A stretch of 64,000 bases of DNA from Planctomycetaceae bacterium. Its GTDB lineage: Bacteria > Planctomycetota > Planctomycetia > Pirellulales > Pirellulaceae. Below the pieces are notes generated by a model. The model did no database searches. It was not told where the DNA came from and saw only the letters and a program-made list of their open reading frames with translations. The stretch spans positions 186,001-250,000 of the forward strand of contig JAIYDN010000018.1 in assembly GCA_027487485.1 (NCBI GenBank), read 5' to 3'. The position numbers were made by a program, and so were the translations under genes. Shown here in pieces: positions 10,123 through 20,305 of the stretch (its first letter is position 1; the number at the start of each line of letters is the position of its first letter).

Positions 10123-11511
10123 TTAAAACAAGCGATTGTAACCGTTCAAGGCAGCGACTCGATAAGCTTCCGCCATCGTCGGGTAGTTGAACGTCGTGTT
10201 GATGAAATACTCCAGCGAGTTCAACGGCGGCGGCTGTTTCATGACCGCCTGCCCAATGTGAATGATTTCCGAGGCGTTAGGACCAAAGCAGTGCACCCCC
10301 AGGATCTCAAGCGTCTCACGGTGGAACAATAACTTGAGCATGCCGATGGCTCGGCCAGTGATCTGGGCGCGCGCTAGACTCTTGAACTGAGACTGACCCA
10401 CTTCGTACGGAATCTTAGCTTCCGTCAATTCACGCTCGGATTTGCCAATCGAACTGATTTCAGGGCTCGTGTAAATTCCATTCGGAATATCCGTCAGTTT
10501 CATGATCCCGTCGGTCGCGCCGCCGATATGCTGGGCAGCAGCACGCCCTTGCATATAGGCCGCACTCGCCAATGAGGGGAACCCAATCACATCACCTACC
10601 GCATAGACGTTCGGACAGGTTGTTTGAAATCGATCATTGACCTGCAATGCTCCTCGGCTGTTCACTTCAAGTCCAATCGCTCCAAGATTGAGATCCTCCG
10701 TGTTCCCTGATCGACCATTCGCCCAAAGCAAGATGTCTGTTTTGACTTGCTTGCCGCTCTCCAGATACAACACAACCCCATCGTCATGAGGAACAATCTT
10801 CTCAAACGTTTCGTTGTGACGAAGCACCACTCCCGAATCTCGCATCTGGTAACTCAATGCATCAATAATTTCATCATCCAGAAACTCCAACAGTTTCGCT
10901 CGCGTGTTGACGAGATTCACTTTGATGCCAAGATTTCTAAACATGGACGCATACTCGCACCCAATAACACCTGCACCGTAAATCGCTATCGATTGAGGCT
11001 TCGACGACAAATCGAGGATCGTATCGCTATCGAAAATTCTTGGGTGTTTGAAATCAACCCCTTCCGGACGAAAGGGACGAGATCCGGTAGCGATCACGAT
11101 ACTGTCACCACGAATCGTCGTTTCGGAATTGATCTGGATCGTGTTCTTGTCGACAAACGATGCTTTGCCATGAATGACAGGGACATTGTTACGTTCGTAG
11201 AACGTCTGTCTCATGGAAACTTGTTTTGCAATGATCGATTTGCTGCTGGCACGCAACTGAGCAAAGGTTGGATTGAGATGCACACCCAGTTCCCGAAGGA
11301 TGGGGTTGTTCATGGCTTCCATCACACTGTAAATCGAAAAGCGAAGAGCCTTGCTTGGAATGGTTCCCCAATGCGTGCAACCACCACCAATCTTGTCATA
11401 CGCTTCGATCACAGCGACTCGTCGCCCTTCCTTAGCGGACTGCATGGCAGCTCCTTCGCCCCCCGGTCCGGTACCGATCACCACGACATCAAACTTTTGA
11501 TCCCCCATCAC
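10123..11511 (-). CDS. sthA: Soluble pyridine nucleotide transhydrogenase (Si-specific)
   Basis: 462 residues, the usual length. The FAD-binding start is [16 protein letters not shown]. The region that in related disulfide oxidoreductases carries C-x4-C reads [15 protein letters not shown], with only the first Cys, which is the hallmark of SthA as opposed to lipoamide or glutathione reductases. The NAD(P) motif is [16 protein letters not shown]. It transfers hydride between NADPH and NAD in the cytoplasm and balances the two pools. It is convergent with dnaA, with 17 bases between stops. Start is ATG 11511 or the adjacent ATG 11508. Confidence 0.93.
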   Translation of the reverse strand: MMGDQKFDVVVIGTGPGGEGAAMQSAKEGRRVAVIEAYDKIGGGCTHWGTIPSKALRFSIYSVMEAMNNPILRELGVHLNPTFAQLRASSKSIIAKQVSMRQTFYERNNVPVIHGKASFVDKNTIQINSETTIRGDSIVIATGSRPFRPEGVDFKHPRIFDSDTILDLSSKPQSIAIYGAGVIGCEYASMFRNLGIKVNLVNTRAKLLEFLDDEIIDALSYQMRDSGVVLRHNETFEKIVPHDDGVVLYLESGKQVKTDILLWANGRSGNTEDLNLGAIGLEVNSRGALQVNDRFQTTCPNVYAVGDVIGFPSLASAAYMQGRAAAQHIGGATDGIMKLTDIPNGIYTSPEISSIGKSERELTEAKIPYEVGQSQFKSLARAQITGRAIGMLKLLFHRETLEILGVHCFGPNASEIIHIGQAVMKQPPPLNSLEYFINTTFNYPTMAEAYRVAALNGYNRLF

Positions 11512-11643
11512 AACTACGCTCCCTCAAGTCCTGTTTGCAAATCAAAAAATTATCACCGCTGGACGCACCAAGCGGGGTGCGACCAGCATTACGGCATGTC
11601 CCAATCAACATGCAAGTGCAAAGAATCCAATGCCACTCGCTGG

Positions 11644-12123
11644 CTAGAACAACGGCCCCTTGCCGGTAGCACGTCTCCAAGCAGATAACTGCCCTAGGTG
11701 AAGATTCGCGTGCGAAACCAAAAGAAAGGTAGACATATCGTCGACCGTGGGGAGTTCGGTTTCGAAGAATCCGAGCTTTTGAGGGGCTTGCAGGGATTCG
11801 GGCGTCATCTTGGCATAAAGTTCAGAGGCATTCTTGTATGCCGCTTCCAAAGTAGCGACGAGCACGTCCTTTGCAGGATAGTCAGCCCGATTCTTGGATA
11901 GAGGCTTCTTGGTGTCCGCCTTTTCATTCCAGTCTGATGGGCAAACTCCATCACCCCCCAACAACTTCGCAGCATAGTCCGCGGCTGTTGCTAAGTGGAG
12001 TAGAATCCAAGCAGGGTGGTTCATGCCGAGCGGTTGTTCCGTCATCGATGCATCGTCGACGTCGGCTATAATGGTTTTGGCGTATCCAATGGTAGCCGCA
12101 ATGTTGCTACAAACTGCGTTCAT
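11644..12123 (-). CDS. DinB-like (four-helix bundle, DUF664-type) protein
   Basis: 159 residues from the ATG at 12123 with GGAAAG just upstream; the longer open frame starts at a TTG that overlaps this ribosome binding site. The three metal-ligand histidines typical of DinB-like folds can be placed in MNHPAWILLHL (near the N-terminus) and VSHANLHLGQLSAWRRATG near the C-terminus. DinB-like proteins include thiol-dependent S-transferases; substrate here is unknown. It follows thiG by 42 bases on the same strand. Confidence 0.75.
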   Translation of the reverse strand: MNAVCSNIAATIGYAKTIIADVDDASMTEQPLGMNHPAWILLHLATAADYAAKLLGGDGVCPSDWNEKADTKKPLSKNRADYPAKDVLVATLEAAYKNASELYAKMTPESLQAPQKLGFFETELPTVDDMSTFLLVSHANLHLGQLSAWRRATGKGPLF

Positions 12124-12165
12124 AAATCTTTCCAAATGTTCTGTTCGAGGTTCCGGGACTTGTAT

Positions 12166-13014
12166 TCACCAAGGCCGCGATGTAATCAGTCCCTCTTCAG
12201 GACTGCTCGCGGTCGCATACAGTTTACGCGGAATCCTACCTGCAAGGTAAGCCAATCTACCTGCTTCTGTCGCATGCCTCATCGCACTGGCCATCGCCAC
12301 CGGATCTCGCGCATGAGCGATCGCGGTATTCAGAAGAACACCATCAGCACCAAGCTCAAATGCGATCGCAACATCGCTGGCTGTTCCAACCCCAGCATCG
12401 ATGATGACCGGATAATCCGGATCGTCACTTTTTAAATATTCGAGAATGATCTTGAGATTGTTCGGGTTCAAAATCCCTTGGCCGCTTCCAATCGGAGACC
12501 CAGCCGGCATCACACTGGCCGCCCCTGCCGACTTCAATCGCACCGCCATAATCGGATCATCGCTGGTGTAACAAAGTACTTGAAAACCATCGTCGACTAG
12601 CCGCTTGCAGGCCTCCAAGGTTGCCAAAGGATCGGGAAGAAGGGTCTTCGAATCTCCCAAAACTTCTAGCTTAACCCAATCAGCACCCGGGTTTTCGAGC
12701 GACCGAAGTATCTCACGTCCTAGACGAGCAACACGAACTGCGTCCGTCGCGTTGTAGCAACCTGCCGTGTTGGGCAAAAGCGTGAATCGATCCAAGTCAA
12801 TGAAGTCGAGGAGGTTCTTGCCCTCGCGATCGTACAGTTTCTCCCTTCGAACAGCCACCGTTACGCAATCAGAACCACTTGCGGCCAAAGAATCTCGCAT
12901 CAACGCGAGCGTATCGTACTTTCCAGTACCAACAATCAAGCGACTCTTCAGCGAATGAGTACCGATCTTGAGAGGCGAAAACATGTCTTGGTTGGTCTTG
13001 TCTGGCGTGGACAT
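12166..13014 (-). CDS. thiG: Thiazole synthase ThiG
   Basis: 282 residues, slightly longer than usual because of an about 15-residue N-terminal extension. Motifs are [20 protein letters not shown] (including the Schiff-base lysine), [31 protein letters not shown] (phosphate-binding end of the TIM barrel). It condenses 1-deoxyxylulose 5-phosphate, dehydroglycine and the ThiS thiocarboxylate to the thiamine thiazole. It lies six bases after thiS and both continue the long respiratory transcription block. Confidence 0.95.
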   Translation of the reverse strand: MSTPDKTNQDMFSPLKIGTHSLKSRLIVGTGKYDTLALMRDSLAASGSDCVTVAVRREKLYDREGKNLLDFIDLDRFTLLPNTAGCYNATDAVRVARLGREILRSLENPGADWVKLEVLGDSKTLLPDPLATLEACKRLVDDGFQVLCYTSDDPIMAVRLKSAGAASVMPAGSPIGSGQGILNPNNLKIILEYLKSDDPDYPVIIDAGVGTASDVAIAFELGADGVLLNTAIAHARDPVAMASAMRHATEAGRLAYLAGRIPRKLYATASSPEEGLITSRPW

Positions 13015-13020
13015 AAAAAA

Positions 13021-13224
13021 CTATCCACCACCTACCAAAGTTACCACTTCCAATTTGTCGCCCGAAACAAGTCGCCTGGAACCATACTCGTCCTTCGGGA
13101 CGATTTCCAAGTTCAACTCCACAGCACAGAAGCGGCTTGAAATCTCCGACTGCTCCAGCAACTGCGCAATGGACACATCATCCTCGATCTCTTTGCGGTT
13201 GCCATTCATTTCAATGCAAATCAT
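13021..13224 (-). CDS. thiS: Sulfur-carrier protein ThiS
   Basis: 67 residues with a beta-grasp pattern and the required C-terminal GG (ending VTLVGGG), which is adenylated and thiocarboxylated before donating sulfur to ThiG. A second Met at residue 6 (MNGNRKEI) is an alternative start that matches the usual N-terminus better. The start lies 11 bases after the coxD stop, with no room for a promoter, so thiSG is probably read through from the cox genes. Confidence 0.92.
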   Translation of the reverse strand: MICIEMNGNRKEIEDDVSIAQLLEQSEISSRFCAVELNLEIVPKDEYGSRRLVSGDKLEVVTLVGGG

Positions 13225-13235
13225 CAGACTGCCGA

Positions 13236-13652
13236 TTACTTGCTGACTTCCACAACCGTAGCGCCCGGTTGCGACTGCTCAAGCGTCGAGGTCATAATCA
13301 AGTTATCTCGATACCCCTCCGCGTCCATCATCGTAAAGCCCAAAAACAAAGCTACGAAAATCAAACTACCCAAAATGATAATCGCATTCAAAGGCTTGTC
13401 CCAAACTAAGTGCATGAAGAAAGCAATCACAAGTCCCGCCTTGATCGTAGCGATGGTTAAAGACAACCAGATTTCCATGTTCCCTAGGTCAAACGTCGAC
13501 TGATAGACAGTGGCGACAGTTAAAACCAGCAGTGCAAAGAAAACCGACAACAGCATCCAAATGGGCATTGGATGGGAAAAGCCCGAATGTCCGTGCCCAT
13601 GCTCATTACCGTTGCCGTGTGCGTGATCTGCGTGAGTGCTTGGTGCCGACAT
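13236..13652 (-). CDS. coxD: Cytochrome c oxidase subunit IV family protein
   Basis: 138 residues. A His-rich N-terminal tail (about eight His in the first 28 residues) precedes three membrane helices: IWMLLSVFFALLVLTVATVY, IWLSLTIATIKAGLVIAFF and IIILGSLIFVALFLGF. This is the small bacterial subunit IV (COX4_pro-like) that stabilises the aa3 oxidase. It is the last oxidase gene of the cluster, 74 bases after coxC. Confidence 0.88.
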   Translation of the reverse strand: MSAPSTHADHAHGNGNEHGHGHSGFSHPMPIWMLLSVFFALLVLTVATVYQSTFDLGNMEIWLSLTIATIKAGLVIAFFMHLVWDKPLNAIIILGSLIFVALFLGFTMMDAEGYRDNLIMTSTLEQSQPGATVVEVSK

Positions 13653-13726
13653 GTTGAATTCTAAGTATTACAGAGTGAAGTGATAAATGGATGCGATGAA
13701 CAGACTTCCTGCGGTTAGCAGCAAGT

Positions 13727-14812
13727 TTACGTGATCAAGTAGAGCAACGGAAATAGGTAAATCCAGATGAAGTCCACCAAGTGCCAATACAACCCAACGT
13801 TGTCCACCGGGCCAAAATACTCGGAGTGGAACTCTTCGCGTGAAGCCTTCACGATCAGCCATGTAATGACCAGCATTCCACCAAGAATGTGAACTGCGTG
13901 AACACCCGTCATGCAGTAATAAATGCCGAAAAACAAACCGGCCATCGCACTTTGGTTTACGTTCGACTGAGGTGTTACCGATTCCGCCGGTGTCACCAAC
14001 ACATCATGGATCGGGCTGTTATCGACCGAAACCAAACTCAACTTTGCTTTCGCTGGTTCTTCAGTGCCGTGTCCTGCACTATCATGAGCCCCATCGGCAT
14101 GTTCAGCATGCCCGTGTTCCGACGATCCATGATGGCCGGAAGATGCATGTTCGGAGTGCCCCTCTCCCGACTCGAGATAATTCCCAAGACCAACTCCACC
14201 GAAAAAACAAGCAGCCGCAACCACCATCGGACCCGCAACCCGCAAATGGAACTTGCTAGCCGTTACCAAAGCATAAACATAGTACAAGGCACATGCGATC
14301 AGCATAACCATGGGTACGATGCAGAGATTGTACAGATAGTTGTTGTCAACATGCACCGGGTTCTCCAACTGGGACCGATAGAACTTACCTGGCAAAAGGC
14401 CTAGGCCCCATTTGTGGCTGTATTCAACTGCCTTCACACCCAAAAATATCGCAGCACAACCGAGAGTCGCACCCAGCATACCAATCAAGATCTTTGTCTG
14501 TTTCAGTTGCGATGCACGGACCGCCCAAGCCATTGTTAGAGAACTGAACAACAACACGCCTGTGTTAATCGCCCCAAGCTTTTCGTTCAAAAACTGCGAG
14601 CAAAACTCAAACACCTCGGGATTACGATTGCGATACAACGCGTACGCGCAAAACATACCGCTGAAAAAGAGAACTTCGGTCACCAAAAACAACCACATAC
14701 CCAGCTTACCAGAGTCAAACTGCTGTTCGGCATCATCAAAATGGTGAGCAAGCCATGATGGATGCTCGTGGTGATCATCGTGATGGGCAGTTGCAGTATC
14801 GTGGACTGTCAT
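13727..14812 (-). CDS. coxC: Cytochrome c oxidase subunit III, with His-rich insertion
   Basis: 361 residues; related subunits of this architecture are usually 200-270. The standard helices are clear: GMWLFLVTEVLFFSGMFCAY (with the conserved Glu), then INTGVLLFSSLTMAWAVRAS, and near the end GLYWHLVDFIWIYLFPLLY. Residues about 212-287 form a non-membrane insertion between helices, with nine His between residues 219 and 248 alternating with Gly, Ser, Glu and Asp, followed by a 35-residue linker. The N-terminus is also His-rich (HDTATAHHDDHHEH). Subunit III holds lipids and stabilises proton uptake in subunit I. The insertion might bind metal; this is inference. Confidence 0.93.
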   Translation of the reverse strand: MTVHDTATAHHDDHHEHPSWLAHHFDDAEQQFDSGKLGMWLFLVTEVLFFSGMFCAYALYRNRNPEVFEFCSQFLNEKLGAINTGVLLFSSLTMAWAVRASQLKQTKILIGMLGATLGCAAIFLGVKAVEYSHKWGLGLLPGKFYRSQLENPVHVDNNYLYNLCIVPMVMLIACALYYVYALVTASKFHLRVAGPMVVAAACFFGGVGLGNYLESGEGHSEHASSGHHGSSEHGHAEHADGAHDSAGHGTEEPAKAKLSLVSVDNSPIHDVLVTPAESVTPQSNVNQSAMAGLFFGIYYCMTGVHAVHILGGMLVITWLIVKASREEFHSEYFGPVDNVGLYWHLVDFIWIYLFPLLYLIT

Positions 14813-14923
14813 AGTTCAGTGCGTGGGTTGTAAGGGAATTCAACGTGCATAGGCCGTTCGAATCCGAACGGCCCAGCGCCTTTTTTAATTTATCTTTCTC
14901 TCGAACTCTGTGAGTCCGGGATG

Positions 14924-16606
14924 TTATTTCTTTTTCTTAATGTACCCGCCAGATTTTGGATCGTATTCGATTCCGGAGAAATCATACGGATCGCCCACCG
15001 TTGGCGGAGAACTGAAGTTATCGTGCGGCGGTGGCGTCTGACATTCCCATTCCAAAGTAGCTCCACCCCAAGGATTCATCGGGGCTTTCTTACCATAGAA
15101 CAAAGAATGCAACAGAGTCAAACCAGCTACCAACAATCCGCAACCAAGCATCATTGCTCCGATCGTAGACAACTGATGCAACTGCTGAAACTCTTCAACG
15201 TAGCTAGCATAACGGCGAGGCATGCCCCGTGTTCCAAGAACAAACTGGGGCAAGAACGTCAGATTGAAACCTACGAACACAATTGCCGCAGAAACAATAC
15301 CAGCGAAATCGTTGAACATCTTGCCCGTCATCTTGGGCCACCAGTGGAACAGTCCACCCAAGAACGCAACCAGCGTTCCACCCATCATCACGTAATGGAA
15401 GTGAGCCACGACGAAGTAGGTGTCATGCAAGTGCATATCCGTCGAGAGAGCTCCCAGAAACAAACCTGTCAAGCCACCGATCGTGAACAGGAAAATGAAA
15501 GCCAGTGCGTACAACATCGGGGTATTGAGCACCACCGTGCCCTGATACATAGTTCCGATCCAGTTAAACACCTTGATCGCCGAGGGAATCGAAACCGTAA
15601 ACGTTAACGCACTGAACACGATCGTGGTTACGTCTGCCATCCCGCTCGTGAACATGTGGTGCCCCCAAACAAGGAAACCAAACAAAGCGATGGCAACAGA
15701 GCTGTAAGCGATCATCCGGTAACCAAAGATTCCCTTGTGGCTATGGACACTCATTAGTTCACTAATGATTCCCATGGCTGGAAGAATCATGATGTACACC
15801 GCTGGGTGCGAATAAAACCAGAAGAAGTGCTGGAACGTAACGGGGTCCCCGTTTAGCTTTGGATCGAAAATACCAATGCCCAATATTCGCTCGGCAGCCA
15901 ACAACAAAACCGTGATACCAAGAACCGGAGTTGCAAGCACCTGAATGATCGAGGTCGAGTAGGTCGCCCAAAGGAACAAAGGCATTCTGAACCAAGTCAT
16001 TCCGGGTGGACGCATCGTATTGATCGTCACGATAAAGTTAAGACCCGTGAAAATCGAACTAAAGCCCAGTACGAAAACACCCATGGTCGCCGCAACCACT
16101 GGCCCTTGCGATTCGATACTGTAGGGCGTGTAGAACGTCCATCCCGTGTCCAAACCTGTTGCGAACAGCGAGAACAAGAAGAAAATCGCACCGCAAATCC
16201 ACAAGTAAAAGCTACCCAAGTTCAATCTCGGGAACGCCACATCCTTGGTGCCCAACATAATGGGCAGCAAGAAATTGCCCAACGCAGCGGGGACGCTCGG
16301 GATAATAAACAAGAACACCATGATCGCGCCGTGGAGCGTGAAAACTTGGTTGTATTGCTGATTGGTCAACCAAGCTTGTGACTTGTCTATATTCGGATTC
16401 CACAAGTGCAACCGAATCATGAGCGCTAGAATCCCTCCCGCGGTAAACGCGGTCAAGACACCAGCCAAATACATCAGACCAATTCGCTTATGGTCCAGTG
16501 TCAAAGCCCAACTCAAGAAGCCGGAGGTATGGGTAAGGTAATTATCTTCCTTTCCCAAATCCTGACTCTTGTCTGGCATTGTCACTGGCGAAGTAACAAC
16601 ACTCAT
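14924..16606 (-). CDS. coxA: Cytochrome c oxidase subunit I (aa3, A2 type)
   Basis: 560 residues from the ATG at 16606, preceded by GGAAAGAAATC; an in-frame upstream start lacks this site. Haem and CuB ligands are present: LHGAIMVF (low-spin haem His), [12 protein letters not shown] (CuB His with Tyr cross-link), WGHHMFTSG (two CuB His) and [11 protein letters not shown] (haem a and a3 His). The YSHP motif in place of XGHPEV places it in the A2 group, lacking the D-channel Glu. The K-channel Lys is in PSAIKVFNW. It reduces oxygen to water and pumps protons across the cytoplasmic membrane. Confidence 0.96.
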   Translation of the reverse strand: MSVVTSPVTMPDKSQDLGKEDNYLTHTSGFLSWALTLDHKRIGLMYLAGVLTAFTAGGILALMIRLHLWNPNIDKSQAWLTNQQYNQVFTLHGAIMVFLFIIPSVPAALGNFLLPIMLGTKDVAFPRLNLGSFYLWICGAIFFLFSLFATGLDTGWTFYTPYSIESQGPVVAATMGVFVLGFSSIFTGLNFIVTINTMRPPGMTWFRMPLFLWATYSTSIIQVLATPVLGITVLLLAAERILGIGIFDPKLNGDPVTFQHFFWFYSHPAVYIMILPAMGIISELMSVHSHKGIFGYRMIAYSSVAIALFGFLVWGHHMFTSGMADVTTIVFSALTFTVSIPSAIKVFNWIGTMYQGTVVLNTPMLYALAFIFLFTIGGLTGLFLGALSTDMHLHDTYFVVAHFHYVMMGGTLVAFLGGLFHWWPKMTGKMFNDFAGIVSAAIVFVGFNLTFLPQFVLGTRGMPRRYASYVEEFQQLHQLSTIGAMMLGCGLLVAGLTLLHSLFYGKKAPMNPWGGATLEWECQTPPPHDNFSSPPTVGDPYDFSGIEYDPKSGGYIKKKK

Positions 16607-16671
16607 GATTTCTTTCCTATCTTGGAGACCCAATGATTCGACTGTATGTTTAGTGGACGATTTCGAACCGG

Positions 16672-17679
16672 TTACTTTTTCGGTGGTTCTGCCGATTGAA
16701 GCGATTGGATGTATGCCGTGATCGCTTCGATTTGTTCTAGTTTAAGCTGTCCTTTGTAGGACGGCATCGCGGAGGCCGTTTCATAGCCTTTTCGATACTG
16801 ACCTTGCGGGTTCAAAATAGCGTTGCTGACGTAATTCTCGTCGAAAACTACTTCACCGCCACCGGCCAAAGGTACAGGCTTACCCCAAGACCCATTGTAG
16901 GATGGACCTGGTCCCTGAGCACCTTCTGTGCCCGCATAGTGACATCCCTTGCATGCCTTACGCTCATACAACCACTTACCACGTTCGACAATGTCATCCG
17001 GCTCTTTCGCCAACAAAGCCAACGTCTTGTTGTACTCTTCTTCGCTTTGAACGATTGCCTTCGTTATCATTCCACTGTGGTTATCACCGCAATACTCAGT
17101 GCAAAACAAATCGAAAGTGCCTTCGACCGTCGGTTGAAACCACATGTAGTTGTATCTGCCCGGAACAATGTCCCGTTTCGCTCGGAAGGCAGGGACAAAG
17201 AAACTATGCAGCACGTCATCCGATCGCATGATCATCTTCGCATCCCGGCCGACTTGGAGATAAAGCTTGTCGCTTTCAGCTCCGTTCTTGTACTTGAAGC
17301 TCCAGACCCACTTCTTGGCGGTTACCTTCACATCCTCGGTGTCTGACGGAAGCGTTTGCATTCGCAAATAGCCAACCATCCCCTCCCAGAAAATCCACAC
17401 CACAACGAACGTGGGCACCACGCTCCAAGTCACCTCGAGGAAAGTATTGTGCAAAGCCTCCGTCGACCCTTTGTATCCCGGGCGCTGGCGGTACTTCACC
17501 ATGAAATACACCATCGCAATCACGATTGGGATGAAAAAGATGATGCTTATCCACAAGATGACATCGTACAAAAAGTCAACCTGAGGAGCGAAAGTCGATG
17601 CCTGTTTTGGAAACCAAAACGTATCATGGACGTCTGCAAAAATAGGAAGCATGGAAAGTCTTGAAATGGTAGTGTTCAT
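16672..17679 (-). CDS. coxB: Cytochrome c oxidase subunit II fused to cytochrome c
   Basis: 335 residues. Two N-terminal helices (about 36-62 and 79-104) anchor the protein. The CuA domain has the ligands His158, Cys193 and Cys197 in [13 protein letters not shown], His201 and Met204. A C-terminal cytochrome c domain follows, with haem motif CKGCH (243-247) and a likely Met ligand at 305 in SAMPSYKG. It is thus a caa3-type subunit II that takes electrons directly. There is no clear cleavable signal; Met10 is an alternative start without a better ribosome binding site. It lies 20 bases after sco and 65 before coxA. Confidence 0.95.
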   Translation of the reverse strand: MNTTISRLSMLPIFADVHDTFWFPKQASTFAPQVDFLYDVILWISIIFFIPIVIAMVYFMVKYRQRPGYKGSTEALHNTFLEVTWSVVPTFVVVWIFWEGMVGYLRMQTLPSDTEDVKVTAKKWVWSFKYKNGAESDKLYLQVGRDAKMIMRSDDVLHSFFVPAFRAKRDIVPGRYNYMWFQPTVEGTFDLFCTEYCGDNHSGMITKAIVQSEEEYNKTLALLAKEPDDIVERGKWLYERKACKGCHYAGTEGAQGPGPSYNGSWGKPVPLAGGGEVVFDENYVSNAILNPQGQYRKGYETASAMPSYKGQLKLEQIEAITAYIQSLQSAEPPKK

Positions 17680-17699
17680 AATACTATCTTAATCCAACC

Positions 17700-18548
17700 T
17701 TAGGCCGGAACAGCGTGACTTATTGTCCCGCCCCCACGTCGTTTCGATAACCAAAAAGGGAGCGAGATCGACAAACCAACCGTCAAAAACAACCCAGCAG
17801 CAACCGCTAGAATCGTCTTCGCGTTAGCGGAATATCTGTTTTCATTGGCATCATAGTGGTAACACCATAGAACGATCGAATCCAAAGGACTTCCGATTCG
17901 TCCTTCGCCAGCTTCGACCAACGCCATCTTCAACGTCTCAGGCGTAAAACCGACTTCGTATAGGTACCGAGTCACACGTCCCTTGGGCGAAATAAAAATG
18001 GCCGCAGCACCATGATTGTAGCGGTTATGCTTGGCATCATAGGTGTAGCGAAAGCCGACGGTGTTTGCGATTTGCTGGATGTTCTTTTCAGCCCCCGTCA
18101 AAAATCTCCAACCTGCCACTTCATGGTGGTCTTCCAAAGACTCCACATATTTCGCCTTCGTGCTTGCCGACCGTTCCTTACTTTCTTTAGGATCAATGCT
18201 CAGCGATACCATTTTGAAATCCTTTCCCAAGGAAAGAGATCCAACACCATTGATTCCCTTGCTGAGACCGTTCAACTGGGCAACACATAAACCAGGACAG
18301 TCGCTGTAATTCAAAGTAAGAATCACAGGTTTTCCATCCTTCAACAACTCGCCAAACGTGAAGGAGCTCCCAGTTTCGTCCATAAATGGAACATCCAACG
18401 GGATCTCCACGTCCAAAAACTCCTCGATCGCCACCCCATTCAGCCTTTCAGGGAGCGCATCCTCCGAATCCGATCCGTACGCTCCCCCAACCAAGAAGCA
18501 GGTCGCTGCAAGGCAGAGGGAGATTGAAGGAACAGGTACGGTAAACAT
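17700..18548 (-). CDS. SCO1/SenC/PrrC-family copper chaperone
   Basis: 282 residues. A signal peptide or anchor (residues 1-25) precedes a thioredoxin-fold domain with the copper-binding C-x3-C in SDCPGLCVAQ; the third ligand His is probably in NRYNHGAAAIF. A C-terminal helix (ILAVAAGLFLTVGLSISLPFWL) anchors the domain on the outer face of the membrane. SCO proteins deliver copper to CuA of oxidase subunit II, which fits its place directly upstream of coxB. A longer C-terminus than classic SCO, including the anchor, is common in planctomycete-type SCO proteins. Confidence 0.92.
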   Translation of the reverse strand: MFTVPVPSISLCLAATCFLVGGAYGSDSEDALPERLNGVAIEEFLDVEIPLDVPFMDETGSSFTFGELLKDGKPVILTLNYSDCPGLCVAQLNGLSKGINGVGSLSLGKDFKMVSLSIDPKESKERSASTKAKYVESLEDHHEVAGWRFLTGAEKNIQQIANTVGFRYTYDAKHNRYNHGAAAIFISPKGRVTRYLYEVGFTPETLKMALVEAGEGRIGSPLDSIVLWCYHYDANENRYSANAKTILAVAAGLFLTVGLSISLPFWLSKRRGGGTISHAVPA

Positions 18549-18600
18549 GGCTAAAATTATAGTTCTTCGCTGATGAGCTGGGCCTGGAACAACTTGGCAG

Positions 18601-18954
18601 TTAAGTACCAGGAGCGGTCGCTGGCTGGCTTGCCATTTCCTTAAGAATCAACTTTTGGGCTTCTTCTACGGGTATACGAATGACCTTCTTGGTCGGCATC
18701 TCTTCTCCCTTTCCCGGTGGTGGGGCAGATTCGTCGATCACCGACACTCTTTTGAAACCGTTGAGCGATTCCAGTTGTTCACGCTTTGCCTCGTAGGCCC
18801 TATCAGATTTATTCCCTTCTTTGATCGAACTCTCGTAATTCACCATATTGTACGAAAGAGCTTGGGTTAACTGCAAAACAATTACCAAGATGACAATGCT
18901 GAGCACTGTCGCGTAGGCGATCATTTTCGTGTTGAGGTCGTCGTATCGAGCCAT
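18601..18954 (-). CDS. Small single-span membrane protein in the act-cox cluster
   Basis: 117 residues. One transmembrane helix (MIAYATVLSIVILVIVLQLTQAL, about 11-33) is followed by a charged periplasmic or cytoplasmic tail with a KKVIRIPVEEAQKLILKEMA segment and a Pro/Ala/Thr-rich end. I do not recognise a family. Its place between actF and sco, with 25-52 base gaps, suggests an accessory or assembly subunit of ACIII or the oxidase. Confidence 0.75.
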   Translation of the reverse strand: MARYDDLNTKMIAYATVLSIVILVIVLQLTQALSYNMVNYESSIKEGNKSDRAYEAKREQLESLNGFKRVSVIDESAPPPGKGEEMPTKKVIRIPVEEAQKLILKEMASQPATAPGT

Positions 18955-18979
18955 GATGCTTTTATGGAAAGGGTAAATG

Positions 18980-20218
18980 CTATAGGAGTGGGTTTGCGTA
19001 CTTCATCGCCTCAGGAAGACGTGGATCTCGCATCGCAACCAGAGGAACTCCGGTTGCTCGGACAATAAACAGAGCAGCAAAAATGCAAAGCATCCCGAGA
19101 CCACCAAGTAGGTGCCCCGCAAGCGGGAAAAACGAAGCAGGGCCAGCGTTTGGCATGATCAAGAAGGTCATGTCGAGCCAATGCGCAACCAAAATCCAAA
19201 TGGACCAGAACAGTAGCCCAACTCGGTGACGACGAACGTGTCGGCTCAACAATCCAAGGAATGGGATTGCAAAGTGAAAGGCAATCAATCCGTAGGAAAG
19301 GTACTGCCAACCATCCCGCAAACGCACATCGTACCAGTACGTTTCCTCAGGAATGTTACCGTACCAAAGCAAGATCAACTGCGAAAACGCGATATACGAC
19401 CAAAACATGACAAATCCAAACAGGAACTTGCCCATGTCATGAAAGTGCTCCACAGTGATCCACTTCTGGACTTTACCAGCATTTTGGAGCGACATGCTGA
19501 TCACAATCATCATTGCGAAAAATGCCATCATGCTTGCAGCGAACAGGTAAACTCCAAAAATAGTGCTATACCAATCAGCATCGATACTCATGACCCAATC
19601 AAATGCAGCGAAAGTCATGGACAACGCAAACAACATGATCAATGGACCAGCCCATTTTTGACGGACTGAAGACAGTTCTACATCTCCAGATTCGTCTTGA
19701 GCCCGGCTAATGCGAAAGAACCAAGTCGCGGTGACGATCCACAAAGCAAAGTAACCAATGGACCGAATCGTAAAGAACTCCTTGGTCAAATAAAACTTTG
19801 CCTTCTCGGCAATGATGCTGTTAGTAATGCCTTCTGCATTCCACTCGTACAAAGACGAACTGCCCTGAAACAACATGAACAGAACAGGCAAAAACAGCAA
19901 CGCAATGTACGGGATCATCATCATGATGATTTCAGCAAGCCGACGAATCGATGAGCTCCAACCTGCTCGTGTCAAAAACTGGACAAGGATGAAAAACAAA
20001 GCCCCTAGCGTGAACGACAGAACATAAATGAAGTTCGCCAAGTACGAGTGGGCCAAATAACGAAAGGCCTTCGAATTGGTTCCGTCCGCAGCGGGAGCCA
20101 TGAAGAAACACGCAGCCCCAAACAGGATGCAAACCACACCCACAAAAGCAAAAATCGGTGTCTTTGCTCGCCAGGCTTCAGGCAATTCAATCGAGGCTTT
20201 GTCGTAATTCAGGTTCAT
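18980..20218 (-). CDS. actF: Alternative complex III subunit ActF (NrfD-like quinol-binding membrane subunit)
   Basis: 412 residues with about ten hydrophobic helices, for example TPIFAFVGVVCILFGAACFF, FLFGFVMFWSYIAFSQLILLWYGN and LLGGLGMLCIFAALFIVRA. It is the second NrfD-type integral subunit of ACIII, which together with ActC holds the quinol site and likely proton paths. Start ATG at 20218, 87 bases after actDE ends. Assignment rests on topology, the motif YGNIPEETYWY and gene order. Confidence 0.9.
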   Translation of the reverse strand: MNLNYDKASIELPEAWRAKTPIFAFVGVVCILFGAACFFMAPAADGTNSKAFRYLAHSYLANFIYVLSFTLGALFFILVQFLTRAGWSSSIRRLAEIIMMMIPYIALLFLPVLFMLFQGSSSLYEWNAEGITNSIIAEKAKFYLTKEFFTIRSIGYFALWIVTATWFFRISRAQDESGDVELSSVRQKWAGPLIMLFALSMTFAAFDWVMSIDADWYSTIFGVYLFAASMMAFFAMMIVISMSLQNAGKVQKWITVEHFHDMGKFLFGFVMFWSYIAFSQLILLWYGNIPEETYWYDVRLRDGWQYLSYGLIAFHFAIPFLGLLSRHVRRHRVGLLFWSIWILVAHWLDMTFLIMPNAGPASFFPLAGHLLGGLGMLCIFAALFIVRATGVPLVAMRDPRLPEAMKYANPLL

Positions 20219-20305
20219 GTCAGTTTTAGCTGCTGGTGTGTACCGGTAATCAAATTTTGTGCAGGATCTTCTCTCTGGATGCGAAACATCCGCATCACTC
20301 GAGAA

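Noticed and set aside
10747-11688. Plus-strand frame of 313 codons opposite sthA
   Set aside because: Antisense to sthA, whose FAD and NAD motifs are unmistakable.
13225-13235. TPP riboswitch upstream of thiS
   Set aside because: Only 11 bases separate coxD and thiS, and no thi-box sequence was seen around the cox-thi junction.
13668-13862. Minus-strand 64-codon frame at the end of coxC
   Set aside because: It overlaps the coxC C-terminus in another frame and lacks a plausible start context.
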